Notes: generated by a model not told the origin, from the sequence alone. A DNA stretch of 64,000 bases from Ewingella sp. CoE-038-23 (GCF_040419245.1 NZ_JAZHOH010000001.1:2666001-2730000), one strand, 5' to 3'. Counted from the first letter of the stretch, positions 50,173-59,981 are shown. Made by a program: numbers and translations.

Positions 50173-50823
50173 ATGAAAATATTAATTATTGAACCCTGCG
50201 GCTTTACCCGTCTCGGAATACACTCTTTCTTATTCAATAACAATCAGATAGAAATTCTCGACTTTGTTAGCATAGCCGATGCTATTCCTCACATGACGCA
50301 ATTTAACCCTGAGCTGGTGCTGATTAATATCACCCAGCTTTGCCAAAACTCGAAATTCTCGACAGAAATAAAAACCTTCCTCGATCTTCTGCAAGATACG
50401 GCAATGTTTTGTTATCTGGATTCGCAATATCCTGTCACTAACCATCCGGTACACATCACTAACGATGTTTATATTCTTAATAAACAGCTTGTGACGACCT
50501 TGTTGAAAACCATCGCTGAAGGTAGCACCTATTATCCGCCTTATAACACTCGCTGTATCTTTAGCGAGCAAGAAATACTGGTGATGAATTACTGGATGTC
50601 GGAAATGCCCAATCACAAGATTGCGCGCAAGCTTGAGATCAGTAATAGAACGGTATATGTGCATAAACGCCATCTGGCGCAGAAAATTAAAGTGAGAAAC
50701 AGGCTCGAGTTCTGTTTTGTGTATAACTTTATCAAATACCTTTTTTGGCCGATCAACGAATCAGCTCGCGCGCCTATCAGTCGGCAGATAAAAGACGAAA
50801 TCCTGACGCTCTACAAACAATAA
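50173..50823 (+). CDS. Orphan LuxR-type transcriptional regulator with pseudo-receiver
   Basis: 216-residue protein. The N-terminal 120 residues look like a receiver domain (MKILIIEPCGFTRLGIHSFL, then PELVLINIT), but the position of the phosphoacceptor Asp is Asn52. A LuxR/FixJ helix-turn-helix follows (about 128-182): FSEQEILVMNYWMSEMPNHK, then IARKLEISNRTVYVHKRHLA. A C-terminal tail of about 30 residues follows. The layout resembles RcsA-type or fimbrial LuxR regulators, which act without phosphorylation. No sensor kinase or fimbrial gene is beside it. Codon use is more AT-rich than its neighbours, a possible sign of transfer. AAGGA sits 6 bases before the ATG. Confidence 0.8.
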   Translation: MKILIIEPCGFTRLGIHSFLFNNNQIEILDFVSIADAIPHMTQFNPELVLINITQLCQNSKFSTEIKTFLDLLQDTAMFCYLDSQYPVTNHPVHITNDVYILNKQLVTTLLKTIAEGSTYYPPYNTRCIFSEQEILVMNYWMSEMPNHKIARKLEISNRTVYVHKRHLAQKIKVRNRLEFCFVYNFIKYLFWPINESARAPISRQIKDEILTLYKQ

Positions 50824-50833
50824 AACACATAAA

Positions 50834-50867
50834 AAACAAAGAGAAAGACCTTTCTTTCTCTTTGTTT
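50834..50867. terminator. Terminator between the LuxR-type gene and tqsA
   Basis: AAACAAAGAGAAAGA (50834-50848) pairs perfectly with TCTTTCTCTTTGTTT (50853-50867) around CCTT. The stem is long but AT-rich. It lies 10 bases after one stop codon and 14 before the other, so it can serve both convergent genes. Confidence 0.7.
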
Positions 50868-50881
50868 AGATCTCTTCAATT

Positions 50882-51919
50882 TTACTTGGCCGGCTTGCCA
50901 TCCCCGAGCAGTACAGCAATCTTATGCCCCGCTACCGTAGGTTCAAATGCTATCTTGAGCACAATGGTTAGCGGCACCGAAAGCAGCATTCCTACCGGTC
51001 CCATCAGCCATCCCCAGAATATTAATGAAATGAATACAACTAAAGTGGATAACCCCAATCCTTTTCCTAATATTCTCGGCTCAACAATATTGCCAATAAT
51101 AAGATTTATCGCCAAATAACCGGCAATTAAGGTTATCCCCTCACTGACACCATTAAATAAAAAAGCCTGAATGATCGGCGGAATGGCGGCAATTATCGAA
51201 CCAATGTTAGGGATATAATTTAATGCAAAGGCTAATAAGCCCCAGAGAAAAGCAAAACGTACTCCGAGCAAAGCCAGCAATGCCCAAATCGTTAACCCGG
51301 TGGCTATGCTAATTAACGTTTTGATCACCAGATAGCGCGTCACGCTGTCTAAAGCGCGTTGAATACTTCCCGCTCCCTGTTCTCTGTTTTCGGATAACTG
51401 ATTTAACTTGTAGGGCAACTGCGGCACTTCAAGCAGCATAAATACGACGGTCATGACCAACAGGAAAACGCCCGCCATGGCATTGGAAAGATGAGTGATA
51501 AGGCCACTAATCAGGTTGATGGCATAGCCAGGATCAAAATACCCGGCCAGCGTTTCAGAGGAAAACCCCAGCCCATTAATCTGTAAAAGGCTCTGCAAAT
51601 CTTCGAACTTCTGCGAAATCAGGCCGCGGTATTGTGGCAGCGTGCGGCCAAAGTCATTGAGCGTCACAATCAGCATACTGGTAAGGAAAACCATCATCAT
51701 GACGACAATGGCCGCGACTAACAGAACGGCCAGAGGGCGTGGAAAGCGAATTCGCTCCAGGCGAACAATCAGCGGGTTGAACACGAAAGCCAAAAACAGT
51801 GCCAGAATAAAAGGCACGATAATATCCGCCGCCGATTTGATCCCTGCGAAGATGATCACCAGCATGCCCATCATAATGGCGATCTTCAAACCCTTTACCG
51901 TCACCACGGACTTGGCCAT
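50882..51919 (-). CDS. tqsA: TqsA, AI-2E-family transporter
   Basis: 345-residue inner-membrane protein with about 7-8 TM spans. It matches E. coli TqsA (YdgG) closely: [28 protein letters not shown] start, [71 protein letters not shown] and [15 protein letters not shown]. coli TqsA exports autoinducer-2 and lowers biofilm; other AI-2E members exchange Na+/H+. E. coli carries it elsewhere. GGGAG upstream of the ATG. Convergent with the LuxR-type gene. Confidence 0.9.
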   Translation of the reverse strand: MAKSVVTVKGLKIAIMMGMLVIIFAGIKSAADIIVPFILALFLAFVFNPLIVRLERIRFPRPLAVLLVAAIVVMMMVFLTSMLIVTLNDFGRTLPQYRGLISQKFEDLQSLLQINGLGFSSETLAGYFDPGYAINLISGLITHLSNAMAGVFLLVMTVVFMLLEVPQLPYKLNQLSENREQGAGSIQRALDSVTRYLVIKTLISIATGLTIWALLALLGVRFAFLWGLLAFALNYIPNIGSIIAAIPPIIQAFLFNGVSEGITLIAGYLAINLIIGNIVEPRILGKGLGLSTLVVFISLIFWGWLMGPVGMLLSVPLTIVLKIAFEPTVAGHKIAVLLGDGKPAK

Positions 51920-52329
51920 TCATCTCTCCCTTTATTGCTTATATTGAGTCTCGTCACGCGATTAGCTGCTGATTTAATTAGTATGACTTATTTTCTTATG
52001 CCACTCCGGAATTTACATTTCAAAGAGTAGCATATCGCCAAATTAGCTATGCAAAACTAAAAAAAGAGGAAAAATTAGCGAAGAATGTGTTTTTTTATAT
52101 CAAATATATTGATATATAAATAATTTTACCAAGCCTTGCAAAACCTGACAAAAAGCCAACCTTATCTGAATACCTATATTTAACACTGCGCCATTGAATA
52201 AAAACCATGAATCTTATTCAAATATAAAGAACAAGTTTAAATAAGTTAAATAGATTGGGATTTATTATTGATTAAATGTTTCCACATGTTTATTTTCATT
52301 TAAAGATGCTGCTTAATTAAGGAATTGCC
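51920..52329. other. AT-rich intergenic region between tqsA and yceJ
   Basis: 410 bases of strongly AT-rich DNA between divergent tqsA and yceJ. It contains an inverted repeat at 52096-52116: TATATCAA, ATATA, TTGATATA (8-bp arms). It probably carries both promoters. No gene or RNA was recognised. Confidence 0.6.
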
Positions 52330-52890
52330 GTGCAGTGGAAAAACACACCCGTTCAATTTGGCCATCTTTCCGTGCTGATGCATTGGCTGGTTGCTGTGGC
52401 TTTTTACGCCATGTTTGCCTTGGGGCTATGGATGGTCGGGCTGGGGTATTACGATGGTTGGTATCACCGTGCGCCCGAGCTGCATAAAAGCATCGGCGTC
52501 TGCGTTTTCGCGGTGATGGTCTTGCGTCTGGTTTGGCGTTTTCTCTCTCCGCCCCCTTCCCCGTTAAAAAGCTACAGCAAGGCAACACGCCTTGGTGCCT
52601 GGCTGGCCCACGTGGTGCTGTTTATTGGCTTGTTTACCATTTTGATCAGTGGCTATCTCATTTCCACTGCCGAAGGTCAGCCCATTAGCGTCTTTGGCTG
52701 GTTTGAGATCCCCGCCACCCTGTTTGGTTTGAACCAGCAGGCAGACATCGCGGGCGTGATTCATCTCTGGGTGGCTTGGGGCATCGTCATTGTTTCTGTA
52801 CTTCACGGCCTTGCGGCGCTTAAACATCATTTTATTGACCGGGACATCACCCTAACCCGCATGCTGGGGCAACGGCCGCGTTCCGATTAA
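52330..52890 (+). CDS. yceJ: YceJ, cytochrome b561-family membrane protein
   Basis: 186-residue four-TM b-type cytochrome. Heme-ligand His are seen in SVLMHWLVA (His18), ELHKSIG (His52) and, in the last helices, VIHLWVAWG and VLHGLAALKHHF. It probably moves electrons between quinol and a periplasmic partner. The start is GTG at 52330 with AAGGAA 5 bases upstream; the product aligns with E. coli YceJ from its start. yceI follows after 24 bases, a conserved pair. Confidence 0.93.
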   Translation: MQWKNTPVQFGHLSVLMHWLVAVAFYAMFALGLWMVGLGYYDGWYHRAPELHKSIGVCVFAVMVLRLVWRFLSPPPSPLKSYSKATRLGAWLAHVVLFIGLFTILISGYLISTAEGQPISVFGWFEIPATLFGLNQQADIAGVIHLWVAWGIVIVSVLHGLAALKHHFIDRDITLTRMLGQRPRSD

Positions 52891-52914
52891 CTTGTTGGAT
52901 AATGGAGGATCATC

Positions 52915-53493
52915 ATGTTCAAAAAAACCACTCTGGGCTTAACGCTGGCGTCTTTGTTACTCGCTGCTGGTAGCGCAACGGCGGCTAACTATAAGATTGA
53001 TAAAGAGTGGCAGCACGCCTTTATCGAGTTTCGTATCAAGCACTTGGGTTACAGCTGGCTGTACGGCAGCTTTAATGATTTCGACGGCGGTTTTACCTTC
53101 GATGAGAAAGACCCATCGGCTGACAAGGTGAATGTCACCATTAATACCACCAGCGTCTTCACCAACCATGCCGAGCGCGACAAGCATTTGCGCAGTGACG
53201 AATTCCTTAATGTCACCAAGCACCCGCAGGCGACCTTCACCTCAACGTCGGTGACAAAAGAGGGTGATGGTCTTGCTGTCACTGGCGATTTAACGCTAAA
53301 CGGCGTCACCAAGCCTGTAACTCTGCAAGCTAAGTTGCTCGGCCAAGGTAAAGATCCGTGGGGCGGCTACCGTGCAGGCTTTGAAGCGGCAGGGAACATC
53401 AAGCTGAAAGATTACGGCATCACGACCGATTTGGGACCGGCCTCGCAAGAAGTGGAGCTGATCATCTCGGTGGAAGGGGTTCAGGAGAAGTAA
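52915..53493 (+). CDS. yceI: YceI, periplasmic lipocalin-like protein
   Basis: 192-residue secreted protein. A Sec signal peptide ([20 protein letters not shown], cleavage after ATAA near residue 23-24) is followed by a YceI beta-barrel with [31 protein letters not shown] sequence, [18 protein letters not shown] and [12 protein letters not shown]. Family members bind isoprenoid lipids such as quinone precursors. GGAGG upstream of the ATG. Co-transcribed with yceJ. Confidence 0.95.
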   Translation: MFKKTTLGLTLASLLLAAGSATAANYKIDKEWQHAFIEFRIKHLGYSWLYGSFNDFDGGFTFDEKDPSADKVNVTINTTSVFTNHAERDKHLRSDEFLNVTKHPQATFTSTSVTKEGDGLAVTGDLTLNGVTKPVTLQAKLLGQGKDPWGGYRAGFEAAGNIKLKDYGITTDLGPASQEVELIISVEGVQEK

Positions 53494-53513
53494 TTTCGCC
53501 TGACAATCTCGCT

Positions 53514-53547
53514 AAAAAAAGGGCCTGTATCTGATACAGGCCCTTTT
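53514..53547. terminator. Bidirectional terminator between yceI and trhO
   Basis: GGGCCTGTATC (53521-53531) pairs with GATACAGGCCC (53533 on), flanked by A7 and T4. Serves the convergent yceI and trhO genes. Confidence 0.85.
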
Positions 53548-53564
53548 CACTTCATACTGGCAAA

Positions 53565-54620
53565 TTACTGTTTTTCAGGTGCGGGAATGTGCATGGTGGT
53601 CTGCAACAGTCCTTTGGACTTATTGAAGACTTTGATGCCATTTTCCCGCCCGGCTCGCAGTGCGCGCTGCTCTTCTAGCGGCAATTTCAGCTCGGTCTGG
53701 CACATTTCGCTACAGCATCCCTCAAACTTGGCCGCGCAGCTCGGGCACTGGATGAACAGTAGATGGCAGCCGTCGTTAAGGCAGTTGGTGTGGCTGTCGC
53801 ACTCGGCGCCGCACTGGTGGCAGTGGGCAATGACGTCGTCTGAAATGCGCTCGCCCATGCGTTCGTCAAACACAAAGTTCTTACCTTTGAATTTGACCGG
53901 CAGGCCCTGCTCTTTGGCACGACGGGCGTACTCAATGATGCCACCTTCAACGTGATAAACATTTTTAAAACCGTTATGCATCATATAAGCACTGGCTTTT
54001 TCGCAGCGAATGCCGCCGGTGCAGTACATGACGATTTTCTTCTCTTTATCTTCTTTCAGCATGTCCACCGCCATCGGCAGTTGGTCGCGGAAAGTGTCTG
54101 AAGGTACTTCAATCGCCTTGTCAAAATGGCCCACTTCATACTCGTAGTGGTTACGCATGTCGACAAACAGCGCGTCGGGGTCGTCAATCATCGCGTTGAC
54201 TTCTTCGGCTTTGAGATATTGCCCGACGTTCGACGGGTCAAAGGTATCGTCATCAATGCCGTCAGCCACGATGCGATCGCGCACTTTAAGACGCAGAACC
54301 CAGAAGGATTTGCCATCGTCTTCCAAAGCGATATTCAAACGAATCTGGTCCAATGCGGGATGGCTAGCGAAAAGCGCGGTTTTGAACGCTTCGAACTGAT
54401 TGTTTGGCACGCTGATTTGCGCGTTGATCCCTTCGTGTGCCACATAGATTCGACCAAATACATTCAGTTTGGTCAGGCAGACGTAGAGCATGTCGCGGAA
54501 GGCTTTTGGGTCTTCGAGATGGAAGTATTTATAAAAAGAAACCGTGGTACGCGGCTCAGTTTCAGCCAACATGCGCGCCTTCAGTTCCTCGTTAGAAATT
54601 CGGTTATGTAACACTGGCAT
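53565..54620 (-). CDS. trhO: TrhO (YceA), tRNA uridine-34 hydroxylase
   Basis: 351-residue enzyme for O2-dependent 5-hydroxyuridine formation at tRNA position 34. An N-terminal acylphosphatase-like domain (about 15-110) precedes a rhodanese domain with the active Cys in [13 protein letters not shown] (about 197-209), followed by a Cys-rich zinc-type region ([20 protein letters not shown], about 268-287). Length and start match E. coli YceA. AGGAAAG before the ATG. Confidence 0.95.
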   Translation of the reverse strand: MPVLHNRISNEELKARMLAETEPRTTVSFYKYFHLEDPKAFRDMLYVCLTKLNVFGRIYVAHEGINAQISVPNNQFEAFKTALFASHPALDQIRLNIALEDDGKSFWVLRLKVRDRIVADGIDDDTFDPSNVGQYLKAEEVNAMIDDPDALFVDMRNHYEYEVGHFDKAIEVPSDTFRDQLPMAVDMLKEDKEKKIVMYCTGGIRCEKASAYMMHNGFKNVYHVEGGIIEYARRAKEQGLPVKFKGKNFVFDERMGERISDDVIAHCHQCGAECDSHTNCLNDGCHLLFIQCPSCAAKFEGCCSEMCQTELKLPLEEQRALRAGRENGIKVFNKSKGLLQTTMHIPAPEKQ

Positions 54621-54866
54621 GGTGTACTTTCCTGTCTTTCGAGGTTAATGCTTAGTTAATCAGCGGGGCTGGTAATGGACCACAGCACCACTTTTCGAGC
54701 GGCAACATCATACATTAAACCAACATTTTCGACATCTTCCGTTGCAAAATTTCGGTTAAAAGATTGAGGAAAGGCGGCAAGTGCTAAGGCAAAGCGCGGG
54801 AAATGGGATAACCTCAAATGAGTTAGGGTGAATTCTCAGCCATTAAACCAAGATAATGAGGAAACT

Positions 54867-55964
54867 ATGAGTAAGCTTTTCCAACCCATCTCGCTAGGTA
54901 ATCTGACATTAGCTAACCGCATTATCATTGCCCCGATGTGCCAATACTCTTCTGATAACGGCAAGGCAACAACCTGGCATCATGCTCATCTTGGGCAGCT
55001 CTCTTTCTCCGGCGCGGGGTTGCTTATCCTCGAAGCCACCGCGGTAGAAGCCATTGGCGGCATCTCGCCCCAAGATTTAGGTTTGTGGGATGACGAAACC
55101 GAAGCCGCCATGAAAGATCTGGTCGCTTCCCTTCGCGATAACAGCGACATTCCTCTCGGCTTACAGCTGGGCCACGCCGGACGCAAGGCCTCCTGCCACG
55201 TGCCGTGGAAAGGTGGCAAGCAGCTGACGAGGGAAGAAGGCGGCTGGCAGACCATCGCTCCTTCTGCCATACCCTTCGCAGATACCGATGCCACGCCAGA
55301 AGCCATTTCGTTAGAACGCATTGCCCAACTGAAAGCGGCTTATGTGGAATCCGCTAAAAGAGCTGACAGCCTGGGCTTTGACCTGCTGGAGCTGCACGGC
55401 GCGCATGGCTATCTGCTGCACCAGTTCCTGTCGCCACTCTCCAACCAGCGCACCGATAACTACGGCGGCTCGCTGGAAAACCGTATGCGCCTGCTGCTTG
55501 AAATCTATCAGGAAATTCGTCAGGCCTTTTCTGCCGACAAGCCTATCGGCGTGCGTATTTCCGCCACGGACTGGGTTGAAGGTGGCTGGGACTTAGAGCA
55601 GTCGGTGGTGCTGGCGAAAGAGCTAGAAAAGCTGGGTTGCAGCTATATTCACGTCTCCAGCGGCGGCCTGAGCCCGCAGCAGAAAATCACCATTGGCCCG
55701 AATTACCAAGTGCCCTTTGCCGAACGCATCAAGCAGGAAGTCAGCATGCCGGTGATCGCCGTAGGGCTGATAACGGAGCCAGATCAGGCCGAAGCTATTG
55801 TTGGCACAGGTCAGGCGGATATGGTGGCTCTGGCACGCGGAATTCTCTATAACCCGCGCTGGCCGTGGCACGCCGCGGCTAAACTTGGCGCAAAAGTTTC
55901 AGCACCGAAGCAATATTGGCGCAGCGAGCCGCACAATGTTAAAGGGTTATTCTGGTCAGAATAA
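54867..55964 (+). CDS. Old Yellow Enzyme (YqjM/XenA-type) ene-reductase
   Basis: 365-residue FMN-dependent NADPH oxidoreductase of the OYE class that includes YqjM. Motifs: NRIIIAPMCQYSSDNG with Cys25 and Tyr27, LQLGHAGRKAS (about 107-117), HGAHGYLLHQFLSPLSNQRTD-type active-site loop with substrate-binding His pair, YGGSLENR, and VGLITEPDQAE. It reduces activated C=C bonds. ATG 54867 with AGGA upstream gives the family start MSKLFQPISLGN; the 13-codon extension is rejected. E. coli has no such gene between yceA and lpxL. NemA is only a distant relative. Confidence 0.88.
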   Translation: MSKLFQPISLGNLTLANRIIIAPMCQYSSDNGKATTWHHAHLGQLSFSGAGLLILEATAVEAIGGISPQDLGLWDDETEAAMKDLVASLRDNSDIPLGLQLGHAGRKASCHVPWKGGKQLTREEGGWQTIAPSAIPFADTDATPEAISLERIAQLKAAYVESAKRADSLGFDLLELHGAHGYLLHQFLSPLSNQRTDNYGGSLENRMRLLLEIYQEIRQAFSADKPIGVRISATDWVEGGWDLEQSVVLAKELEKLGCSYIHVSSGGLSPQQKITIGPNYQVPFAERIKQEVSMPVIAVGLITEPDQAEAIVGTGQADMVALARGILYNPRWPWHAAAKLGAKVSAPKQYWRSEPHNVKGLFWSE

Positions 55965-56389
55965 TCAGAGTTTAAGCGCATTATTATTAATAAGAGGGGC
56001 AACGCAAGTTGCCCTTTTTTATTGTAAAAACCAGCACACCTTCAATTTGTGTTAATTCAGCCTTTTTAAATCAAATTTTATGACGTGGAAAATTGACAAA
56101 ATAGCGATGTCTGCCGATATTCAAACGATCTTAACCGCACGATGATTCTGGGGCTTGCTCACAAAAGCGGCACCCTTTGCGCTATTGATAGGCAGATAGC
56201 TAACAAATGAACTATTCATGCCGTTAATTTTCACCTGAAACCTAAAAAATGCCACAATACTTCACTTCGCTTAAGGGAATGACTCGCAGCGGCTATGAAA
56301 GCCGGGTTGTGGTGTGTTTTCTGTGGCTGGCTACTGCATATAGACAGAGCTTATATCTTCTTACTTCGACACATTGACGCAGAGATTTT
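55965..56389. other. Intergenic region before lpxL
   Basis: 425 bases. The left end carries the OYE terminator (55996-56021). The rest includes a small hairpin, CGGCT/AGCCG at 56290-56304, and should contain the lpxL promoter. No gene was recognised. Confidence 0.5.
55996..56021 (+). terminator. Terminator after the Old Yellow Enzyme gene
   Basis: GGGCAAC, GCAA, GTTGCCC with a following T tract. Confidence 0.85.
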
Positions 56390-57322
56390 ATGACTCAGGT
56401 ACCGACCTTTACACGTTCACTACTGCATCCACGTTATTGGATAACATGGCTAGGATTAGGCCTGCTTTACCTGCTGGTGCTTCTGCCGTACCCGGTTATT
56501 TATCGCCTGGGTACTGGGCTAGGCCGTTTTTCTATGCGTTTTTTAAGACGCCGCTTTAATATTGCTCAACGCAATCTCGAACTCTGCTTCCCAGAAATGA
56601 GCCCTGAACAGCGCGACCATATGGTGCTGAAGAATTTTGAATCCGTGGGGATGGGGCTGTTTGAAACGGGCATGGCGTGGTTCTGGCCAGACCGGCGTAT
56701 TGAACGCTGGTTCAAAGTCAGCGGGCTTGAGCACATCCAGAAAGCGCGAGACAACCAGCAAGGCGTATTGCTGATCGGCGTCCACTTCCTGACGCTGGAA
56801 CTCGGCGCGCGCATCTTCGGCATCCATAATCCGGGGGTTGGGGTCTATCGCCCGCACGATAACAAACTGATGGATTGGATCCAGACTAAAGGCCGCATGC
56901 GCTCCAATAAAGCGATGATCGACCGCAAAGACCTGAAAGGCATGATCCGCAGCCTGAAACAGGGTGACATCATCTGGTACGCGCCGGACCACGACTACGG
57001 CCCGCGCAGCAGCGTCTTCGTGCCCTTCTTCGCCGTGGACAAAGCCGCGACCACTACCGGGACTTACCTGCTGGCTCGCATGGGTAAACCGGCGATCATT
57101 CCGTTCACGCCGCGCCGTTTGGAAAACGGTAAGGGCTATGAGTTACTTCTTCATCCGGCAGTTGAAAACTTCCCGCTGGAAGATGAAGTGGTCGCTGCGG
57201 CTTATATGAATAAAGTGGTTGAGGATGAGATTCGCCTCGCGCCTGAGCAGTACATGTGGCTGCACCGTCGCTTTAAAACCCGTCCAGAGGGTGAACCTTC
57301 TTTATATCAAGCTCTCGAATAA
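56390..57322 (+). CDS. lpxL: LpxL (HtrB), Kdo2-lipid IVA lauroyltransferase
   Basis: 310-residue inner-membrane acyltransferase that adds the first secondary chain (laurate in E. coli) to lipid A precursor. One N-terminal TM (about 17-36) precedes the HX4E catalytic pair His132/Glu137 ([10 protein letters not shown]), then [15 protein letters not shown] and the C-terminal [15 protein letters not shown], all diagnostic of LpxL rather than LpxM. No good SD is visible before the ATG. Confidence 0.95.
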   Translation: MTQVPTFTRSLLHPRYWITWLGLGLLYLLVLLPYPVIYRLGTGLGRFSMRFLRRRFNIAQRNLELCFPEMSPEQRDHMVLKNFESVGMGLFETGMAWFWPDRRIERWFKVSGLEHIQKARDNQQGVLLIGVHFLTLELGARIFGIHNPGVGVYRPHDNKLMDWIQTKGRMRSNKAMIDRKDLKGMIRSLKQGDIIWYAPDHDYGPRSSVFVPFFAVDKAATTTGTYLLARMGKPAIIPFTPRRLENGKGYELLLHPAVENFPLEDEVVAAAYMNKVVEDEIRLAPEQYMWLHRRFKTRPEGEPSLYQALE

Positions 57323-57337
57323 TGCCTGCGTTTTGCC

Positions 57338-57363
57338 GCCCAAGGTGCACTGCCTTGGGCTTT
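57338..57363 (+). terminator. Terminator after lpxL
   Basis: GCCCAAGG (57338-57345) and CCTTGGGC (57353-57360) form an 8-bp stem followed by only three T. Confidence 0.55.
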
Positions 57364-57594
57364 CCCAGCCCTGCCTCCTGCCCTCTGCGTAATACTTATC
57401 TCGCTAATCATTGATCTTTTGCAATGCAGCAAAATTCTTAAACCGGTATTTTATTTTCTGCGTTAACTTTTCCGTAACATCATTGATGTGACTGATTAAT
57501 AGGCGCATAATTATCACACTAACGCATGATAGTTAATCCGCTCTGGCACTCGCCCGACAGCTCAGAGCCAATGGACCTTTCATATCGGTAATTT

Positions 57595-58833
57595 ATGACA
57601 TCGGAACCCGCAGCAGAAACGGCACCAGACCCTATAAATTGGAAGCGAAATCTCTTCGTTGCTTGGATAGGATGTTTCCTGACTGGCGCAGCATTCAGTC
57701 TGATCATGCCCTTCCTGCCCCTGTACGTTGAAACCCTCGGTGTAACCGGCCATGAATCCCTGAACATGTGGTCCGGCCTGGTGTTCAGCATTACGTTCCT
57801 GTTCTCCGCCATCGCCTCACCCTTCTGGGGCAGCCTGGCTGACCGTAAAGGTCGTAAAATCATGCTGTTGCGCTCTGCCCTCGGCATGGCGATTGTGATG
57901 GCCTTGATGGGTCTGGCAACCAATATTTGGCAGTTTCTGGTGTTACGTGCTCTGCTCGGCCTGCTCGGCGGCTTTGTGCCCAACGCCAACGCGCTGATTG
58001 CTACTCAAATCCCCCGCAATAAAAGTGGCTGGGCGCTAGGGACTTTATCCACGGGCGCGGTTAGCGGCGCTTTGATTGGCCCACTGGTCGGCGGGCTGCT
58101 GGCCGACAGCTACGGGCTTCGCCCGGTGTTCTTCATCACCGCCTTCGTGCTTTTCCTGTGCTTTATCATGACGTTATACTTCATTCGCGAACAGTTTATG
58201 CCGGTTAACAAGAAGGATATGCTGAATCGCAAACAGGTTTTCGCCTCGCTGAAAAATCCCAAGTTAGTGCTGTGCCTATTCATTACCACCATGATTATTC
58301 AGGTGGCGACGGGGTCGATTGCGCCAATCTTGACGCTGTACGTCCGCGAACTGGCGGGGAACACGCAGAACCTGGCCTTTATCAGCGGCATGATCGCCTC
58401 GGTGCCGGGCGTGGCGGCGCTGATGAGTGCGCCAAGGCTAGGTAAGCTGGGGGATAGGATTGGCCCGGAGAAAATTCTGGTGGCCATGCTGGGCGTGTCG
58501 GTGCTGCTTCTCATTCCGATGGCCTTTGTGCAGAGCCCGCTGCAACTGGGGATCCTGCGCTTTATGCTTGGCGCGGCAGACGGGGCGCTGCTGCCTGCGG
58601 TGCAAACTTTGCTTATCTATAACTGTACTAATCAGGTCGCCGGGCGAGTGTTCAGCTATAACCAGTCGTTCCGCGACGTGGGTAACGTGACCGGCCCGCT
58701 ACTAGGTGCCGCCGTCTCCGCAAGCTACGGCTTCCGCACGGTGTTTTGCGTCACTGCCGTGGTGGTGCTTTTTAACGCCGTTTACTCCTACTGGAGCCTG
58801 CAACGCCGCCAACGCGAAGTGACGGCGGAGTAA
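57595..58833 (+). CDS. mdtG: MdtG, MFS multidrug efflux transporter
   Basis: 412-residue, 12-TM MFS drug:H+ antiporter of the DHA1 type. It matches E. coli MdtG throughout: [21 protein letters not shown], the motif A region [20 protein letters not shown] (about 81-100), [27 protein letters not shown] and [20 protein letters not shown]. coli MdtG gives fosfomycin and deoxycholate tolerance when overproduced and is under MarA/SoxS/Rob control; I did not find a clear marbox. Stands alone downstream of lpxL. Confidence 0.95.
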   Translation: MTSEPAAETAPDPINWKRNLFVAWIGCFLTGAAFSLIMPFLPLYVETLGVTGHESLNMWSGLVFSITFLFSAIASPFWGSLADRKGRKIMLLRSALGMAIVMALMGLATNIWQFLVLRALLGLLGGFVPNANALIATQIPRNKSGWALGTLSTGAVSGALIGPLVGGLLADSYGLRPVFFITAFVLFLCFIMTLYFIREQFMPVNKKDMLNRKQVFASLKNPKLVLCLFITTMIIQVATGSIAPILTLYVRELAGNTQNLAFISGMIASVPGVAALMSAPRLGKLGDRIGPEKILVAMLGVSVLLLIPMAFVQSPLQLGILRFMLGAADGALLPAVQTLLIYNCTNQVAGRVFSYNQSFRDVGNVTGPLLGAAVSASYGFRTVFCVTAVVVLFNAVYSYWSLQRRQREVTAE

Positions 58834-58834
58834 A

Positions 58835-59026
58835 TCAGACCGTCCAGTCGCGCCGCGCCAAGACCACGCGATAACCGTCAGCATCTACAAAGGTGCTGCC
58901 GGTTTCATCCCAATTTTCAAACTGTCCTAACAGCTCAAACCCCAACCCCTGCTGATACATCTGCGCGATGATCCGAATATTGTCGGTGGGGCGAGCAATG
59001 CGCAAAACGGCCTGCCTTGAAATCAT
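58835..59026 (-). pseudogene. VOC-family protein with large internal in-frame deletion
   Basis: 63-residue open frame that joins the first and last parts of a vicinal-oxygen-chelate (glyoxalase/bleomycin-resistance) protein of the YycE type. Residues 1-37 (VLRIARPTDNIRIIAQMYQQ, GLGFELLGQFEN) are the family N-terminus; the rest (WDETGSTFVDADGYRVVLAR and after) is the family C-terminus. By comparison with family length about 60-75 middle residues are missing, including the strands that complete the metal site. The frame and a ribosome-binding site (AAGGAG about 10 bases before ATG 59026) are kept. A small functional protein cannot be excluded but the fold would be incomplete. Convergent with mdtG. 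Confidence 0.72.
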
Positions 59027-59247
59027 GAGCGCCAATCTCCTTGTGGGTGAAGTGGTCTGAAAAAAGCAAAAAAACGGTTAATTTCTGCGTTATTAGCCGG
59101 TGAAAACTTGCAACCTCAGCCGTAGCGTCAACAATTAGTGAGTTAGAAAAACACACACAGAATTTTTATAACTCAGCCGTTAGCACCTAATAACTAACGC
59201 ATTAAACATTATCCACTATCCTCGTCAAAGCAACTCAGGAGAAAAAG

Positions 59248-59655
59248 ATGAGCATGTATGCAACCTTAGAAGAAGCCGTTGATGCCGCCCGGGAAGTGTT
59301 TCTTGAGGCTGCGCGAGACGCCACCGATAACGATGAAGAGGCAATCCCTGAACAGTTCAACCTGCAAAAGTATGTGATGCAGGACGGCGATATCATGTGG
59401 GAAGCTGAGTTCTTTACCCGCGATGGCGATGCCGTTGAGAGCACCAATTTCCGCAGCGGCGAGGCGGCTCAGGCTATTTTTGATGGCGACTACGACGCGC
59501 AAGAGCTGGAGGAGGAGTGGCTGGACGAAGGTACGCTCTACGAATGGGACGAAGGTGAATATCAGTATGAGCCGCCCTTAGATACCGAAGAGGGCAAAGC
59601 CGCGGCCGATGAGTGGGATGATGAGGATGATTACCCGGGCAAGGATATAGACTAA
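59248..59655 (+). CDS. msyB: MsyB, acidic protein
   Basis: 135-residue strongly acidic protein matching E. coli MsyB: MYATLEEAVDAAREVFLEAA, LQKYVMQDGDIMWEAEFF, FDGDYDAQELEEEWLDEGTLYEWDEGE-type stretch, and PPLDTEEGKAAADEWDDED. First known as a multicopy suppressor of secY and secA defects; its normal role is unclear. GGAG is present 6 bases before the ATG. The C-terminal tail is about 10 residues longer than in E. coli. Convergent with yceK (16-base gap). Confidence 0.93.
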   Translation: MSMYATLEEAVDAAREVFLEAARDATDNDEEAIPEQFNLQKYVMQDGDIMWEAEFFTRDGDAVESTNFRSGEAAQAIFDGDYDAQELEEEWLDEGTLYEWDEGEYQYEPPLDTEEGKAAADEWDDEDDYPGKDID

Positions 59656-59671
59656 CGCCCGAAGCAATCCC

Positions 59672-59917
59672 TCACTCATAAGGCCCGTGGCGGGCGTCAA
59701 TCGGCAGCATGAATGTGTCGACAATCATCGACAGCGGAACGTCGATAATAGTGACATAGCGCCACGGGCCGTCTCGCACGTCCCACTGCACGCCCGGGTA
59801 GTATTGATTACCGTGCCCCTGCCCCGGAACGGTTCGGCTGATAATGCTGCCGCAGCCTGTCAGGGTAATGACCAGCGCCCCGAGGGCGACAGCGCGTAGC
59901 ATTGAATGTCTTGTCAC
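59672..59917 (-). CDS. yceK: YceK, DUF1375 lipoprotein
   Basis: 81-residue predicted outer-membrane lipoprotein. Signal peptide ends at lipobox ITLTGC (Cys22), followed by GSIISRTVPGQGHGNQYYPG and LPIDARHGPYE, nearly identical to E. coli YceK. Function unknown. Start: GTG 59917 with GGGGA 6 bases upstream is used; ATG 59902 is an alternative. A longer frame back to 59992 is rejected because it runs through the opgH terminator. Confidence 0.87.
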   Translation of the reverse strand: MTRHSMLRAVALGALVITLTGCGSIISRTVPGQGHGNQYYPGVQWDVRDGPWRYVTIIDVPLSMIVDTFMLPIDARHGPYE

Positions 59918-59947
59918 ACCCTTCCCCGCTGATAAAAAACCACTCAT

Positions 59948-59981
59948 AAAAAAGGCAGGATGCTGATGCATCCTGCCTTTT
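59948..59981 (-). terminator. Terminator after opgH
   Basis: GGCAGGATGC and GCATCCTGCC form a 10-bp stem; on the minus strand T6 follows. It ends the opgGH operon before yceK. Confidence 0.88.

Noticed and set aside
56022-56389. Small RNA gene upstream of lpxL
   Set aside because: Only one short hairpin without a T tract was seen, and no convincing promoter-terminator pair; left as a plain intergenic region.
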